From: Scortum barcoo
Lineage: Eukaryota > Chordata > Actinopteri > Centrarchiformes > Terapontidae
Assembly (NCBI GenBank): GCA_023238725.1
Contig: CM041546.1
Span: 17,437,492 to 17,501,491, forward strand
Length of the DNA stretch: 64,000 nucleotides
Direction of reading: 5' to 3'
Part shown: positions 1-10,686 of the stretch, one piece after another
How the letters are laid out: each line of letters starts with the position of its first letter
How positions within the stretch are numbered: the stretch's first letter is position 1
Program-made: the position numbers and the translations under genes
Notes under the pieces: generated by a model
Told to the model about the DNA's origin: nothing
What the model saw: the letters and a program-made list of their open reading frames with translations, nothing else
Database searches by the model: none

Positions 1-2040
1 GTTTGAATGTGCACAAAGTTACTGATAGTTATTTTACTGTCACATTTTTACTTTGCAGAGAGTGATGGGAACAGGAACATTGCTGTCTTTTATCTTTCCA
101 TATTCAATTTCATAATGAAAAAGACTAATTAAGAACAGATGCTGGATGGATGGTAGAATAACTAGTAATGAATATAACTATACAACTATAATGACCATCA
201 GTTATATACTTATTAAATGGCAGTGTGATGTCTTTCAATGACAGGACCATAGCTTACACTCAACTGCAAAGTCACAGGGTATTCATAAGTTATTATTGCT
301 TCTATGACATGAATCGATCAATTTGACAGGGAACAGCATGACATACAGCCTGCTCGTCTTCCAGTGACAGTTAAAAATCATGATCATAATTTGCTTTTAA
401 TTCTGATGTTCATTTACATAAAATAAATAATTACAACGCCTGAAATGGTTGTAGCTGAATTGAGCAAAAGGCTAGAACAAAACTCCCTCATTTTCAAATG
501 AACAGCACTGTTAGAGGAGGGAGCATCAGTGACACAGACTGATAACTTAGCCTCTGAGCGCATCTTAAACTAAATGACCCCTATCAGACAAACTTCAATT
601 GGCTGTCTTTGGAAAACAATCAGCAATGTGCTCCTTCTTGACCTTTAGCGACTCAGCAGGCTCAGTCCAATCACAGAGTATTGACATTATCCACCACACG
701 CCATTTATAACGTCAGCCGCCGCTCTCCTCAAAGGTCCAGTCGAAATACCAGCACAGTCAAGTTGTGTTTTGGTTGCACTGAATTTGAAGGAGAAGGGTG
801 GGGTGTGCGGGTGATTCAGGTAATTTTCTGGACCCATGCTAGGTGATTACAGCAACTGCCTCAGGTCCATGTCTCTTTAGCTTTGCATTTTGTGTTTTCT
901 ATCTCTTGGGTTTGAACATAAACACCCAGATTCATGCAAAATATGACACACAGGTGCACGAAGATGCACATCGACATACATAAACCCAGAGTGGGATGCA
1001 CAAACAGACACACCTCTCATCCACACAAACCTTGTGACAATGGGACCATCTTCCAAATCAATGTCCCATCACCTAGCTACCACCCAGTCCACATAACTTA
1101 CATCAAATGCGGACCTATGAGGAAGGGTGGAGGTTTGGGCGTCTAACTTTGGTCACCAGGTCCTCTAAAAGCACCTCAAGGCCTCTTCAATCCTACTAGA
1201 TCACCCATTTCATCCCCATCTGGGGGTGATCCATCTCAGCAGACCCAGCCAGGCTCCATTACCCCCAGACGAGCTGTGAAATGGCCATTATGTCTGTGCA
1301 GGCATGTGGGAGGAATGGGCCTCTGCGTCGGCCGTGAGCCTTTACCAGCCAACAATGGGCCTCATATGTGTGGTTGTATACCCTGTTCAGGCCACTAAAT
1401 ACTAATACATTGACATAGCATTGGCCCGCTGTTCAAAAACAAGAAGGCATGACAGCAGCTGTCAGGGATGTTGATGTTTAAATTCCACAGGATGCAAAGT
1501 ATGTAAATCCAAATATGTTTGTATGCTATTAATTAAGATGCAGATGGATGACAAAAGGAAACACTTCACAATGATTGGTGCATACAGCTGCTTTCACATG
1601 GAGGCAATTTAAGTGGACTCCAAGCAATGCTCAGTGGCTGCCAGGTTTTCTTGTATCCATCCCCTAACTTGTGCTTTTCTTCATCCTTTTTGTAGAGGTA
1701 CTATGTCGTTCTTTTGTCCTTTAAGATACTGGCGTATTTACGCTACAGTCACCTGAACCTCCTTTACTGACGTAAGACCAATAGGCCGCAACAATGATGA
1801 GTTGTGAGTTGTACTTGTGCAAACCTGTTTTTGAACTTCATTTAGATCACTTTGTAGAGATCTGTTTTCACTTTGACATTAAAAGGTTGTTTTCTGTTGT
1901 GTCAAATAAACCACATTAAATCGACTGTGATTTAGTGTTGGAAGACAATAAAACATCAAAACACCCAAGAGAGGAGAATATTCTTTACAGACTGTAATTC
2001 AGGAATTTAAGGATTCAAATTAGTACAGTGCATTAGGATG
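1..2040. other. Gene-free unique sequence
   Basis: No open frame here resembles a protein and there is no RNA gene. The sequence is mixed AT-rich DNA without long simple repeats. A pyrimidine-rich run ending in an AG at about position 58 resembles a splice acceptor, but only a short open frame follows and nothing supports a real exon. The one structured part is the block at 1240-1400, listed separately. AATAAA-type words near 420 and 1905 are expected by chance in such AT-rich sequence. Confidence 0.6.
1240..1400. promoter_or_regulatory. Candidate conserved non-coding element
   Basis: This block has more complex composition than its surroundings and keeps several CpGs near 1325-1335. The decamer AATGGGCCTC occurs twice in the same orientation, at 1314-1323 and 1354-1363, 40 bp apart. 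No reading frame looks coding. A repeated decamer in a CpG-keeping island would suit an enhancer, but conservation across fish has not been checked, so this is an inference from composition. Confidence 0.28.
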
Positions 2041-2090
2041 GGAACTAACAATTATTTTCATTATCGAATAATCGGTCTATTTCAGCAACA
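2041..2090 (+). repeat. Short fragment of a common teleost interspersed repeat
   Basis: The words ACTAACAATTATTTTCATTA and TCGAATAATCGG at 2044-2076 match, with a few changes, the start of a repeat abundant in percomorph fish whose consensus begins roughly GCTGCAACTAACGATTATTT. A longer copy of the same family lies at 9274-9648. The fragment breaks off after about 50 bp. I recognise the family from memory and do not give a database name. Confidence 0.5.
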
Positions 2091-3153
2091 TTAGTCCTTT
2101 TTTTACACGAAATTACCCCATCCACCAAGAGTGCATCAACATTGCACTCCCTTGTCTAACATTTCCAGGATGGAATATCATTACCGAGTCACAGTATCAA
2201 GGATTACATGACACCAATAACATGAAGGAGGCGATAAAGACAAAGACAGGGAAGAAGACAAGAAGAAGAGAGCCACTTCCCCTGATGGCCCTCTCGTTAG
2301 CACTGAAACAATGTAGGCTTAATGCTGGGACCAAGGGTTTGCTTGTCACACCTAGCGCTTTGCTTTGATTACACCCCATATACACTCTATTAATAAGACT
2401 TCCATAAGGCCTCAGCACGTGGTCTGTGAGTGTGTACGTACTGGTGTAATTTGCAGATCTTGTAGTGTTTGCACCAGAGTCCCGTCTTTATCAGAGCGGA
2501 AAAGCACTTGCCAAACTAGAAATGAATATAAAGAGCAATAATATCATGTTTCATGATTTAGTATAATCTTTCTGAGATGGGTTAGCTATACAAACTTGAT
2601 GAGCCAGAGTATGCAAGCATATTATTTAAAATGATCACCATCCCAGTACTGACCCAAAGGTGATTCCCCTAAGGCAAGAGGCAAGGCAAGTTATCTAATT
2701 CAAAAATACACTAAGGCTGTGTTCCAGGTATTTTTGTAATTGTGAGTGGTTGCATGCATGAGTGTCACTTACATTTGTCAGCACACATGCAGATTTCGGT
2801 ATCCTCGCGTATGAGCGTGAGTCTGTATGTGTGTGTGAGAGCGATTGTGCCTGTGTGAGGCACGTCTGATGTATCTTTTAGCTGTGGATAGATAAACAGT
2901 GGAGACAAACATACGCTGCATCAGTTTAATGACCCATCCCTGTAGAGTCCCTCTACATTCAATTAGCAGGAAGATAATTAATCGGGCCAAGTCTCTGGCT
3001 GCTGAGCTGGCTGGCGGACTGGCAGTGGGAAGCCAGGTGGTCTTACAGGAAAGGGTGTGTGTGGGTGTGTGTGCGTGTGCATGCGTAAAATGTACCCTTG
3101 TGTGTGTTACGTTGCACAAAGGGATGAAAAACTAAGACAGATTCAGTGATAGA

Positions 3154-3175
3154 CTCTCTCTCTCTCTCTTTTTTT
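3154..3175. repeat. (CT)n microsatellite with T run
   Basis: About eight CT units run directly into seven T residues. The tract is short and perfect. Confidence 0.85.
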
Positions 3176-3435
3176 CTCCAGAGACAGTGGCCAAAAACAA
3201 ACATGGAGATGGAGATGTAAAAACAGCAAAATAAAAGGTTTTTTTTCATATGTGAGCCCACAAGCACATGCACAAATCAACACTCGCACGCACGTATTGT
3301 AAAGATTTAACAAGACCGCGTGTTTGTTTTGACTGACGTGCACATTTGCTGTCTATTTCTATCTCTTGGACTCAGTCTCCCTGTCTTTCACTCTGTCTCT
3401 ACTGTTCTGTCACTCTTTCTGTCACTTTCTCCCTC

Positions 3436-3476
3436 ACTCTCTCTCTCTCTCGCTCACTCACACACGCACACACACA
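3436..3476. repeat. Compound (CT)n/(CA)n microsatellite
   Basis: A CT tract passes into CACT units and then CA units with one CG interruption. The compound structure is typical of a microsatellite that mutated from one dinucleotide to another. Confidence 0.85.
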
Positions 3477-4612
3477 GAAGATGCTGTGATCAGTAAGCCC
3501 CTGGTGGCCGTATGCTGTCACTACACAAACACCAACATGCCGAGGAAGCGTGTGGCTCTCCATCAATCTTCTGCTGACTGAAGGACAAGTCTGAGGTAAA
3601 CACACCGTAGGGGTTTTGTTGTGGCATCAAACACCTGTATTCACGCACGCTGGAAACACGGCAAACAGGGTAAACAGTGTGTCAGGTTTCTATAGCTTTC
3701 TGCTGTTAATTGAGACATTAGATTTTTTTTTTTGGCAATTATTTGTATCCACAGGGAGCAGAAACTGAACCCTAAGAGGACAAAGGCTTTAATCATCTTT
3801 AATCATCTATTAATAATCACAGGTCAAAACAGAGTAGTGAAAATGGAGTAAATGAATAAATACAATTCAGGAACATCAGGGGAACGCCGTCTTTTACTTG
3901 GAAGTTATGACTAAGTCAGAAAATAATGGCAAAATTATTTTTACCCTCCGTTTTAATCTGCAGGGGACAGACGGTGGGTGGGGTTTACTGCAGGAGTGCA
4001 ATTTGAGTATTTTTCTTAAGCTATCAATCACACAGAAATGGATTAAATTGACTTTCAAATATTTTCCTGTGATTGATGATACTGGGTGGAACTGATTCCA
4101 CTGTTGGCACCTGTATACTGTATAGAGTTTAGAAACAAACCATAATGTACTCTAAGTGTTTGCAAACACTTTCCAGGCCTTTATCTGCAGACCTAATCAC
4201 TTCCATCAGGCCTGGGGTTTCAATACTAAGAGTGTAAGTGAATTTACACCCATGCATAACTTTGTGATAATGATGCATTGTTGAACCAGACACTATATTA
4301 TATTTGGTTTGCTCATTTTGGTGAGCATTAAAACGACACATGCTTTATAGACATGTATTTATGATACTTCATATGTGATTCAATGCAAAATATGATTGAT
4401 TTGATCCTTTAAATCTGGTGTAAAAATTACCTTTATTTTATCATTCATTAGCTGTCTTGGGTTGTTTTAAGTGCCCCCTCAAACACACACACAAACATCC
4501 ACACAGGCTCTCCTCTCTTCAAAATAGTGTCTTCCTCTTTCTCATACTCTTCTTCCCTTTTCCTCCCTTCTTTCCCAGCTTGTTATGCAGATTCCCAGAT
4601 TTACCCAGATTC

Positions 4613-4652
4613 ACTCACACACACACACACACACACGTGCACACACACACAG
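4613..4652. repeat. (CA)n microsatellite
   Basis: Roughly twenty CA units are broken once by a GTG at about 4637-4639. Apparent open frames crossing it (Thr-His repeats) are artefacts of the repeat. Confidence 0.95.
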
Positions 4653-4989
4653 TTCTGTCTGTACCTCCCCAGGGGCACCAGGGAAGGGCAGAGTGAAGAT
4701 GGAAATGAATTCAGCCATGTTGCAAGTGGCAACGCAAATCTGCATCTGTAATTACCCCCAGAAATACACGGGGAGCTTTCTTTCTCTCTCCTCCTCATGC
4801 CTTCTGCCCTCCCTCTCTTCCCTCTTCCCGATCTCCTCCTTCTCTCTGAGACCCTATCTCTCTCCTTTTTCTGTCTGTGTCTCTGAACTCCCCCTTCTCC
4901 TCCTCCATGTCTATCTCACACTCTCTCTGTCTCAAAGGCTTCTTAAGTGATGCTTGGTGGGCCAATTAAGGTGAGTAGAAGTATGGGCC

Positions 4990-5084
4990 TGTATGTGTGT
5001 GTGTGTGTGTGTGTGTGTGCATGCATGTGTGTGTGTGTGTGTGTGTGTGTGCATGCATGTGTGCTTGTGTGTGTGTGTGTGTGT
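4990..5084. repeat. Long (GT)n tract with regularly spaced GCATGCAT blocks
   Basis: The tract alternates purine and pyrimidine without a break from 4990 to 5064. Two GCATGCAT octamers sit at 5019-5026 and 5051-5058, exactly 32 bp apart, so part of the tract is a duplicated 32-bp unit made of the octamer plus twelve GT pairs. A further GT run reaches 5084, and imperfect GCATG words continue to about 5118. Long alternating tracts of this kind are known to favour the left-handed Z form under negative supercoiling. Confidence 0.95.
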
Positions 5085-7203
5085 TCATGCCTGCATGAGT
5101 GTATTTATGCATGCATCAAACACGTTGCACATACTTGCTTATGTCCACACTGTTTGTGTTTGTGTCTGTCTTTCCACACATATCTGTGTGCGTACGTGTG
5201 TGAATACTATGTGTACGCAATACTATGAGTGTGTGTTTATGTATGGTGTCTTCTCTTTGTGTCTGGGTCGGGGCATATTCATGTGTTTGTAAGTGTCCCC
5301 TCAGGCCAAATACGGCTAAGCTGTCTCTTGAAACAGGACAATATTCCAAATACTGAACCAAAAACAACCGTCTGTATCTGCAATTCAGTAAATAGATCCG
5401 CAACCAATAGCCCTGCTTCATGAGAGAAAATCACACTTTATTCCTGTTACATCATCAAATGTCTGGAGTTTAGTATAAGGTGCCTGAACTATGACCTCTA
5501 GCCAGCAATCACACAGTATCACAACCAAAATATATGTGTACAAATGCATATTTTCAACAAATTAGTGAAAAATATTCTTCTTATAAGACCAATCTTACCA
5601 CTTGAATAAGGTTATTATTATTGTTATATTATTGTGTACACTGACGACAATATCATAAATACGTGATGTCAATAAAGTCAATATCAATAAAGGTTTGTCA
5701 TTCTAAAAGTATCTTCTACCACATCTCTGCTTACTGCACCGTATCACAGAAGATGATACAGATACACCCACACACCTAAAAACCATTAAAAAAGTAAGAC
5801 ATGAAGAAAGAAAAAGGACGCATGACTTACAAATTTTTAGTAAAATCTATTTAATAATATTTATATGATATAAATAAAATCAAAAGTGGTTGAAGGGCAA
5901 GAATATGGTGACCTGCAACAACGTGGCTTAAGAAAAATCAAAGGCCAAATGGCCAAAGTGAAGTGTGACATTCATGTCATTTATTTCTGCTTCCACTGTT
6001 TTCTGACAACTGAAAAACTCTGGTGAATAATTCCAATATTTGCTTTGATTAATGCTGCTGGCCTCAGTGCGCTCAAGAGCAGGGCAGAGAATAAACCATG
6101 GGCCTCTGAAAGGAGGTGGGTAGGCGAGGGTGAGGGTAAAGGCTGGAGGTGAGAAAGCAGAAGCGTAGAGGGATGGAAGGAAGTGAGAGAGAGATCCAAT
6201 CTATGTCTCAGTGGCAGGGCTGCACCGCATTGGAGCCAATTAAGTGAAGGCAGGACACACAAGGGCTGAGCATTCAAACCCTACTGCGACTGGAATAGTG
6301 CATGTGTGAGAACATTTATTTTAACCTATCGTTATTTTCATGCCTAGTCAAGGACAGACATACATACTGATCGTAACATTGTGCTGCCTGTTTTCACTGT
6401 TTTACTGTTTGTTTCCAATTCAGCATTTCAACTATATTTCACAAATTACTAATGTTAACACATGTCACAAAATGTCAAATGCCACGTACAGTAGCTAATA
6501 GTGGTTGAGGATGGTTTTCTGAAGTGGACTGGAGCCTCTGAGAAAGGCCTCTGTGACTGCCAGATAAAGAGTGATGTCAATTCATGTTGAAGAAAGGAAA
6601 CACCAATAAAATAAAATAGCTTTGATTCCAGAATAATTGAGAGTCTTTTCTCTCTAAAACACTTTAACGTGGAGTACTCTTCAATGTCGTATTCTATCAG
6701 ATTATTTTACTAATAGGTCTGTTAATGAATATTTAATCTGTAATTAATCGGACAGGACATGGTGGGTGTGTTCCTGTGTGAGATACAGTTACAGTAGGTA
6801 CATGTACAAAGTGACACACACGTGCACAAATATAACCTTCATATATTTTTCAGCAAGTCTTCCCAAATCTTTTTGTATGATCTACATGATATCAGAAAGT
6901 ATATATGTATCCTCCAAGTAGGCACTATTTTCATGTAATCTATTTTATTTGGGAGGAAAATATGACATAACTTACACATTAATAATAATAATAATACATG
7001 CAACATAAAAGCAGTGATTGTTTTCCGTCAAACGTTATTTGAAACACGCCAAAATTAATAAAATGTGGGAATGCAGTTTTGACCAAAGACATCACTCAAT
7101 TAGCTCAAGTGCCTTAATTCAATCAAAACTGAGATACATATCAATTATTTGAATTACAACAATATCCTGTCTGACTGGTTGTACGGCCTATAGAGAGCCA
7201 ACC

Positions 7204-7233
7204 ATGTGTGTGTGTATGTGTGTATGTGTGTGC
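7204..7233. repeat. (GT)n microsatellite with TATG interruptions
   Basis: GT units are broken twice by TATG words, but the purine-pyrimidine alternation is kept throughout. Confidence 0.9.
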
Positions 7234-7459
7234 AACATTAGAGCAAATGAGCCTGTGTGTGGGTGGATGTGACCATTGCTGAGGTTGTGTGATATGAAAA
7301 AAAAAGAACTCTGAATAATGCATGAGTCTTTTGGTCAATGCATTGTGATTTGCTTTAAGGAGGCCTTCTCTCAGCCATTATAAGATTAAACCCAACCTTG
7401 GTTTGTCTAGAGTGGCCAGGACATGCAAGAGACCTGTCAACGCTGCAGGAACTTGGACC

Positions 7460-7484
7460 TTACACACACACACACACACACACA
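7460..7484. repeat. (CA)n microsatellite
   Basis: About twelve perfect CA units. A looser CA-rich stretch follows to about 7560. Confidence 0.92.
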
Positions 7485-9029
7485 ATCATACAGTACATAT
7501 AGCAGTTATATATCCCACCACACACACACCAACATACACATACAGCCAAACAAAACACACATATGCACTGATACAGTCACAGATACACTATAAAGTTCAG
7601 TGTTATATTGACGGTGTAGACACAACTAAGTGATGGAAGTGTGTTGGGATGCATGGAAAGAAAAAAGCAAGATGGAGAAAACAGAAAAAAGAGGAAAGAA
7701 AAGAAAAGAAATCCTTGCAAAAAAAAGAAGAAAGGGATGAAGGCAGGAGTGAAAGCAATCTGTCAGTTCCACTGGGGATGTAGGTAAACTGTGCTCCCTC
7801 TCTGTTTCGATCCCCGTGCAGCCAATACGCCCGCTGTGTGACATGCTTCAATCACTCTTTATTGAGCCCTCAGTCTCTCTCATGCTCTTTCTCTCCCTCT
7901 GTCTGTCTTTCTCCCTCCACCCTCAATCAGTTCTGTTGTTGTTCCCAATCAATAATCAATTTCCTTGAGAAATAATGGCCCGCCGCTGTTTTGGGTCTTG
8001 CCCATGGGCCTTGACCTTATGTTAAGCTAAAGGCAAATCAAAACAGATGAAGGACTGGTCCTGGCCCATTAAAAGTCATGACCCTGGAACATGGGAAACA
8101 AGGGAGTGAAGGGCAAAACTGGGACAGCTCTAAAATGACTCCCTTGTTTTTCTGATACATACATTCAGACAGAGAAAATTTAGATTCAGGAACATGAATA
8201 TGCAGTCTTGAAGTATTACTATATGACGTATTAATATTACTGTACTGTGTTAATGTTTATTTCCCCACTTAATCATGCCAAAATGTGTATTAAAAACAAG
8301 TTACAGTATAGATTTCCAATTATATGCACAGCACAAAAGCAACTTCTTCGTAATTTCAAATTCAAATCAAACCCGCAAACAAAAAAAAGATGCTTTACAG
8401 AGACCCACTCCTTCACTAACCAAAAAAAAACACAAAACTGTTTGGAAAGTGAGAAAGAATGTGCAGAGCTAACAGCCTCCTGTGTGAAACAAAAGGTAAT
8501 GAGAGCAACAGAAAAAAATGCAGTGAAAGAGTGAAAGAAAAACAGAGAGTGGGAAAAGCACATACAGTTTAGCAGGACATTTAAGACTCCTCGCCTCTTG
8601 TTCTCCGCTTGTTGGCGTGTTACATGAAAACACCTTCCCGAGGGACCTCCTCTGCATGAGATGAGGGAGAAAAGGAAGGAAGAACAAGAGAAGAAGACAT
8701 GAGGAGAAGAAGGAGGAAGAAGGAAAAGGTGGGGAAGGGGGGAAGGGCGAGGGGGCAGCGAGGAAGGAAAGGAAACCTAGTTAGAGGAGAAGATCGAAAG
8801 CAGAGGAAGAAAGTAGAACTCAAAAGAGGTTCTGGATGAGATACAGAGACAGGAATTATATACTGTGACTTCATAAAGTTATGTTGCTAAACTGTCCAAT
8901 ATAGAGAGATTTGGAGAGATTTTTTTTATCACTTACTGGTGATCATTCTTGTCATCTGGCTTACATTACTAACATAATGCAATCTATAATTCAGCTCAGA
9001 TTTTCCTCTGCCAGCTTCTGTATTCCAAA

Positions 9030-9035
9030 ATAATG

Positions 9036-9072
<37 letters not shown>
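9030..9072. repeat. (AAT)n trinucleotide microsatellite
   Basis: About a dozen AAT units with one early TGAT interruption. It abuts a separate 15-bp tandem repeat on its 3' side. Confidence 0.93.
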
Positions 9073-9073
<1 letters not shown>

Positions 9074-9115
9074 CTGAGATTACTCAAACTGAGATTACTC
9101 AAACTCAAATTACTT
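9071..9115. repeat. 15-bp tandem repeat, three copies
   Basis: The unit AAACTGAGATTACTC is repeated perfectly at 9071-9085 and 9086-9100, and a third copy with three changes fills 9101-9115. It starts exactly where the AAT microsatellite ends, so the two probably grew by slippage at the same site. Confidence 0.92.
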
Positions 9116-9273
9116 GATTATTTTTTATGTCTCTCTAGGTTTGTTCATTCAGATGCCTTTGAGACAAGATTTCTTTTGTGGTTTTTTTTCCAAACACCAA
9201 AAACATACAATAGAACATTAATATCTTCACAAAAGCCACTGATTTATGTTACTTAGAGATTTTCTCATAATAT

Positions 9274-9648
9274 GGCTGCAACTACACATCATTTTATTAT
9301 CAGCTGATCTGCTTATTATTAACTTGGCTATTGATCTTTGTTTAATTAATTATCGTGTCTATAAAATGTTAGAAAATAGTACAATATTTCTGCGATAATT
9401 ACCCAGAGCCCAAGGCGATCAGATTGCGTGTTTTGTCTGTCCATAAATATATAAAAATATTGCATTTGTAATTATATACGACAAAGAAAAGCATCAAATC
9501 TTAAAATCTAAGAAGCTGAGGCCTGTCAACTGTGTGTATTTTTTCTGGAAAAATAGCTGAGACTCTTAATTGACGATCAAGGTACTTTCCAATGAACTAT
9601 TAGACAATAATAAACTAACTGATGAATGCATTAATTGATTCACCTCCA
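9274..9648 (+). mobile_element. Old copy of an abundant teleost repeat (GCTGCAACTA... family)
   Basis: The copy begins with GGCTGCAACTA, includes a TATAAAATGTTAGAAAATAG word and an AAGAAGCTGAGGCC word in the order I remember for the family, and ends near AATTGATTCACC. Consensus copies in percomorph fish start GCTGCAACTAACGATTA and end with the near reverse complement of that start, as expected for a non-autonomous DNA element. This copy is well diverged and has lost any coding capacity the family may have had. I identify it from memory of the consensus, without a database name. Confidence 0.6.
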
Positions 9649-10002
9649 CTCACAATGATAGAATGATCAAATGAGGGATCTCTTTGGGTAAAATGAAGCA
9701 GACTTTTTCATTTAATATCTTTACATGTTTATGATAAATGTCACATTAGTTTTTAAAAACACATCACTAACAACTGTAAAAAAAAAAGAAAAAAAAAAGT
9801 AATGAACTGTATTACCAATATGACACAAAAGCTATTTCGTCTCGATCATGTGGTTTTGTTTGTGATCATTTTGACAAAGCATGACCATTCATTTGACAAG
9901 ATTTGTAATATTTGTAATAAATAGGAAAAGAAAACCAGGCAAAGGCAGAGAGAGAGAAAGAGGAAGAGAGAGAGAGGAAGAGAGAGGCAGAACTGTGACT
10001 GA
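9649..10002. other. Gene-free AT-rich sequence with poly-A and GA tracts
   Basis: There is no gene. An interrupted A run (9778-9798) and a GA-rich tract (9946-9988) are the only features. The GA tract leads directly into the enhancer-like block that starts near 10003. Confidence 0.6.
9946..9988. repeat. (GA)n-rich polypurine tract
   Basis: Imperfect GA/GGAAGA units on the plus strand. A second similar tract lies at 10193-10243 on the other side of a CpG-rich block. Confidence 0.85.
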
Positions 10003-10180
10003 CATTAGCTCGAGCTCAGCTAATCAGTGGCACGGCCTTTTAATTTGCCCCCCTCTGTAGCAACGCAAGGTTCGCCGCGGCCCGACGGAGAAAGTTAAAT
10101 ATTCACGATACAAGGCAAGCTACTCAGTGTTCAAACAAAGTGCTCTGCCAAGTTCACCCATGTATGTAGAGGTGCTGTGA
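10003..10180. promoter_or_regulatory. Candidate conserved non-coding element
   Basis: Complex, unique sequence lies between two GA tracts. It contains a CTCGAGCTCAGCTAATCAG word, a CpG cluster around 10070-10088 (GTTCGCCGCGGCCCGACGG) and a SOX-like ACAAAG at 10135-10140. CpGs are scarce in the surrounding DNA, so their retention suggests selection or lack of methylation. There is no coding frame. Confidence 0.38.
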
Positions 10181-10192
10181 CGGGAGAGAGTG

Positions 10193-10243
10193 TGGCAGGG
10201 GGAGAGAGGGCTAGAAAGAGAGAGAAGAGAGAGAGAGAGGGGG
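10193..10243. repeat. (GA)n-rich polypurine tract
   Basis: GAGA units with G-run interruptions on the plus strand. It forms the right-hand border of the preceding block. Confidence 0.85.
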
Positions 10244-10245
10244 GA

Positions 10246-10470
10246 GTATTTTATTATTCACACAAGGCATAATAAACCAGGCACGCTCGGTTAGCAACAC
10301 TTAAACTCCCTGTGCTGTATCGGTTAGCCGCTAATGCGACAGCAGTGATTTGGACACGTCCTATTAATAGTGCAGGGGAGGATTCCATGCATGCTAATGG
10401 TGGTGTGTATTAGCTATTAATAGAATCACATAGGGGGTCCTGAGATGGGAGAACATTTCTGTGTAGAGGA
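10246..10470. promoter_or_regulatory. Candidate enhancer with two MEF2-type palindromes
   Basis: The perfect 10-bp palindrome CTATTAATAG occurs twice, at 10361-10370 and 10414-10423, 53 bp apart. Each copy fits the MEF2 consensus YTAWWWWTAR at every position. Between and around them are CTAATGCGA and CATGCATGCTAATGG words and several CpGs (10285-10345). No protein frame is present. Two perfect sites about five helical turns apart in complex DNA suggest a muscle or neural enhancer, but this is untested. Confidence 0.42.
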
Positions 10471-10487
10471 GAGAGTGGATTATCAAC

Positions 10488-10522
10488 GTGTGTGTGTGTG
10501 TATGTGCGTGTGTGTTTGTGTG
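10488..10522. repeat. (GT)n microsatellite, imperfect
   Basis: TG units with TATG, GCG and TTTG interruptions. Confidence 0.85.
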
Positions 10523-10666
10523 CATCCGTATCTTTCTCGAGGTGTCAAAAGGTGTCAGCGGTGATGCAAAGTCAGTGTTTGTGAGTCAATTCGGAGGGAG
10601 GGGCCGCAGAGGAGGGAGAGTGAGACCCTGGATGGTGGAGTGTGGAAGGGTTTTGGCTGAGGTATG

Positions 10667-10686
10667 TTTTTTTTTTTTTTTTTTTT
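10667..10686. repeat. Poly-T run of 20
   Basis: An uninterrupted run of 20 T on the plus strand. With no SINE or LINE body attached, it reads as a simple mononucleotide repeat. Confidence 0.9.

Larger units (their letters stand above)
2091..4610. other. Gene-free sequence with short CT and CA repeats
   Basis: No gene is seen. The stretch at 2745-3120 is rich in TGTG/GTGCG words that open long but meaningless frames. Short CT and CT/CA tracts lie at 3154-3175 and 3436-3476. The part at 2930-3030, around a pair of AATTA-type sites and a GCTGGCTGGCGG word, is of higher complexity and could be a weak conserved element. The rest, 3600-4440, is AT-rich and featureless. Confidence 0.55.
5085..9273. 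other. Gene-free sequence, mostly AT-rich
   Basis: No gene or RNA is seen. From 5085 to 5290 the sequence is a decayed continuation of the GT repeat. From 5450 to 7140 it is plain AT-rich DNA. Two CA/GT microsatellites (7204-7233, 7460-7484) are listed separately. From 7630 to 7740 and 8640 to 8790 the plus strand is strongly purine-rich (GA words), and the minus-strand frames across it are only Phe/Leu/Ser-rich shadows. The stretch 7950-8140 is slightly more complex but gives no firm feature. Confidence 0.55.

Noticed and set aside
45..120. Good splice-acceptor-like sequence at the window start followed by a short open frame ending in a stop
   Set aside because: Only about two dozen codons, no recognisable peptide, and no neighbouring exon to pair with.
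4940..4980. Strong donor-like AAGGTGAGTA near 4969
   Set aside because: The preceding sequence is CT-rich with no coding frame. A non-coding exon cannot be excluded but is not supported.
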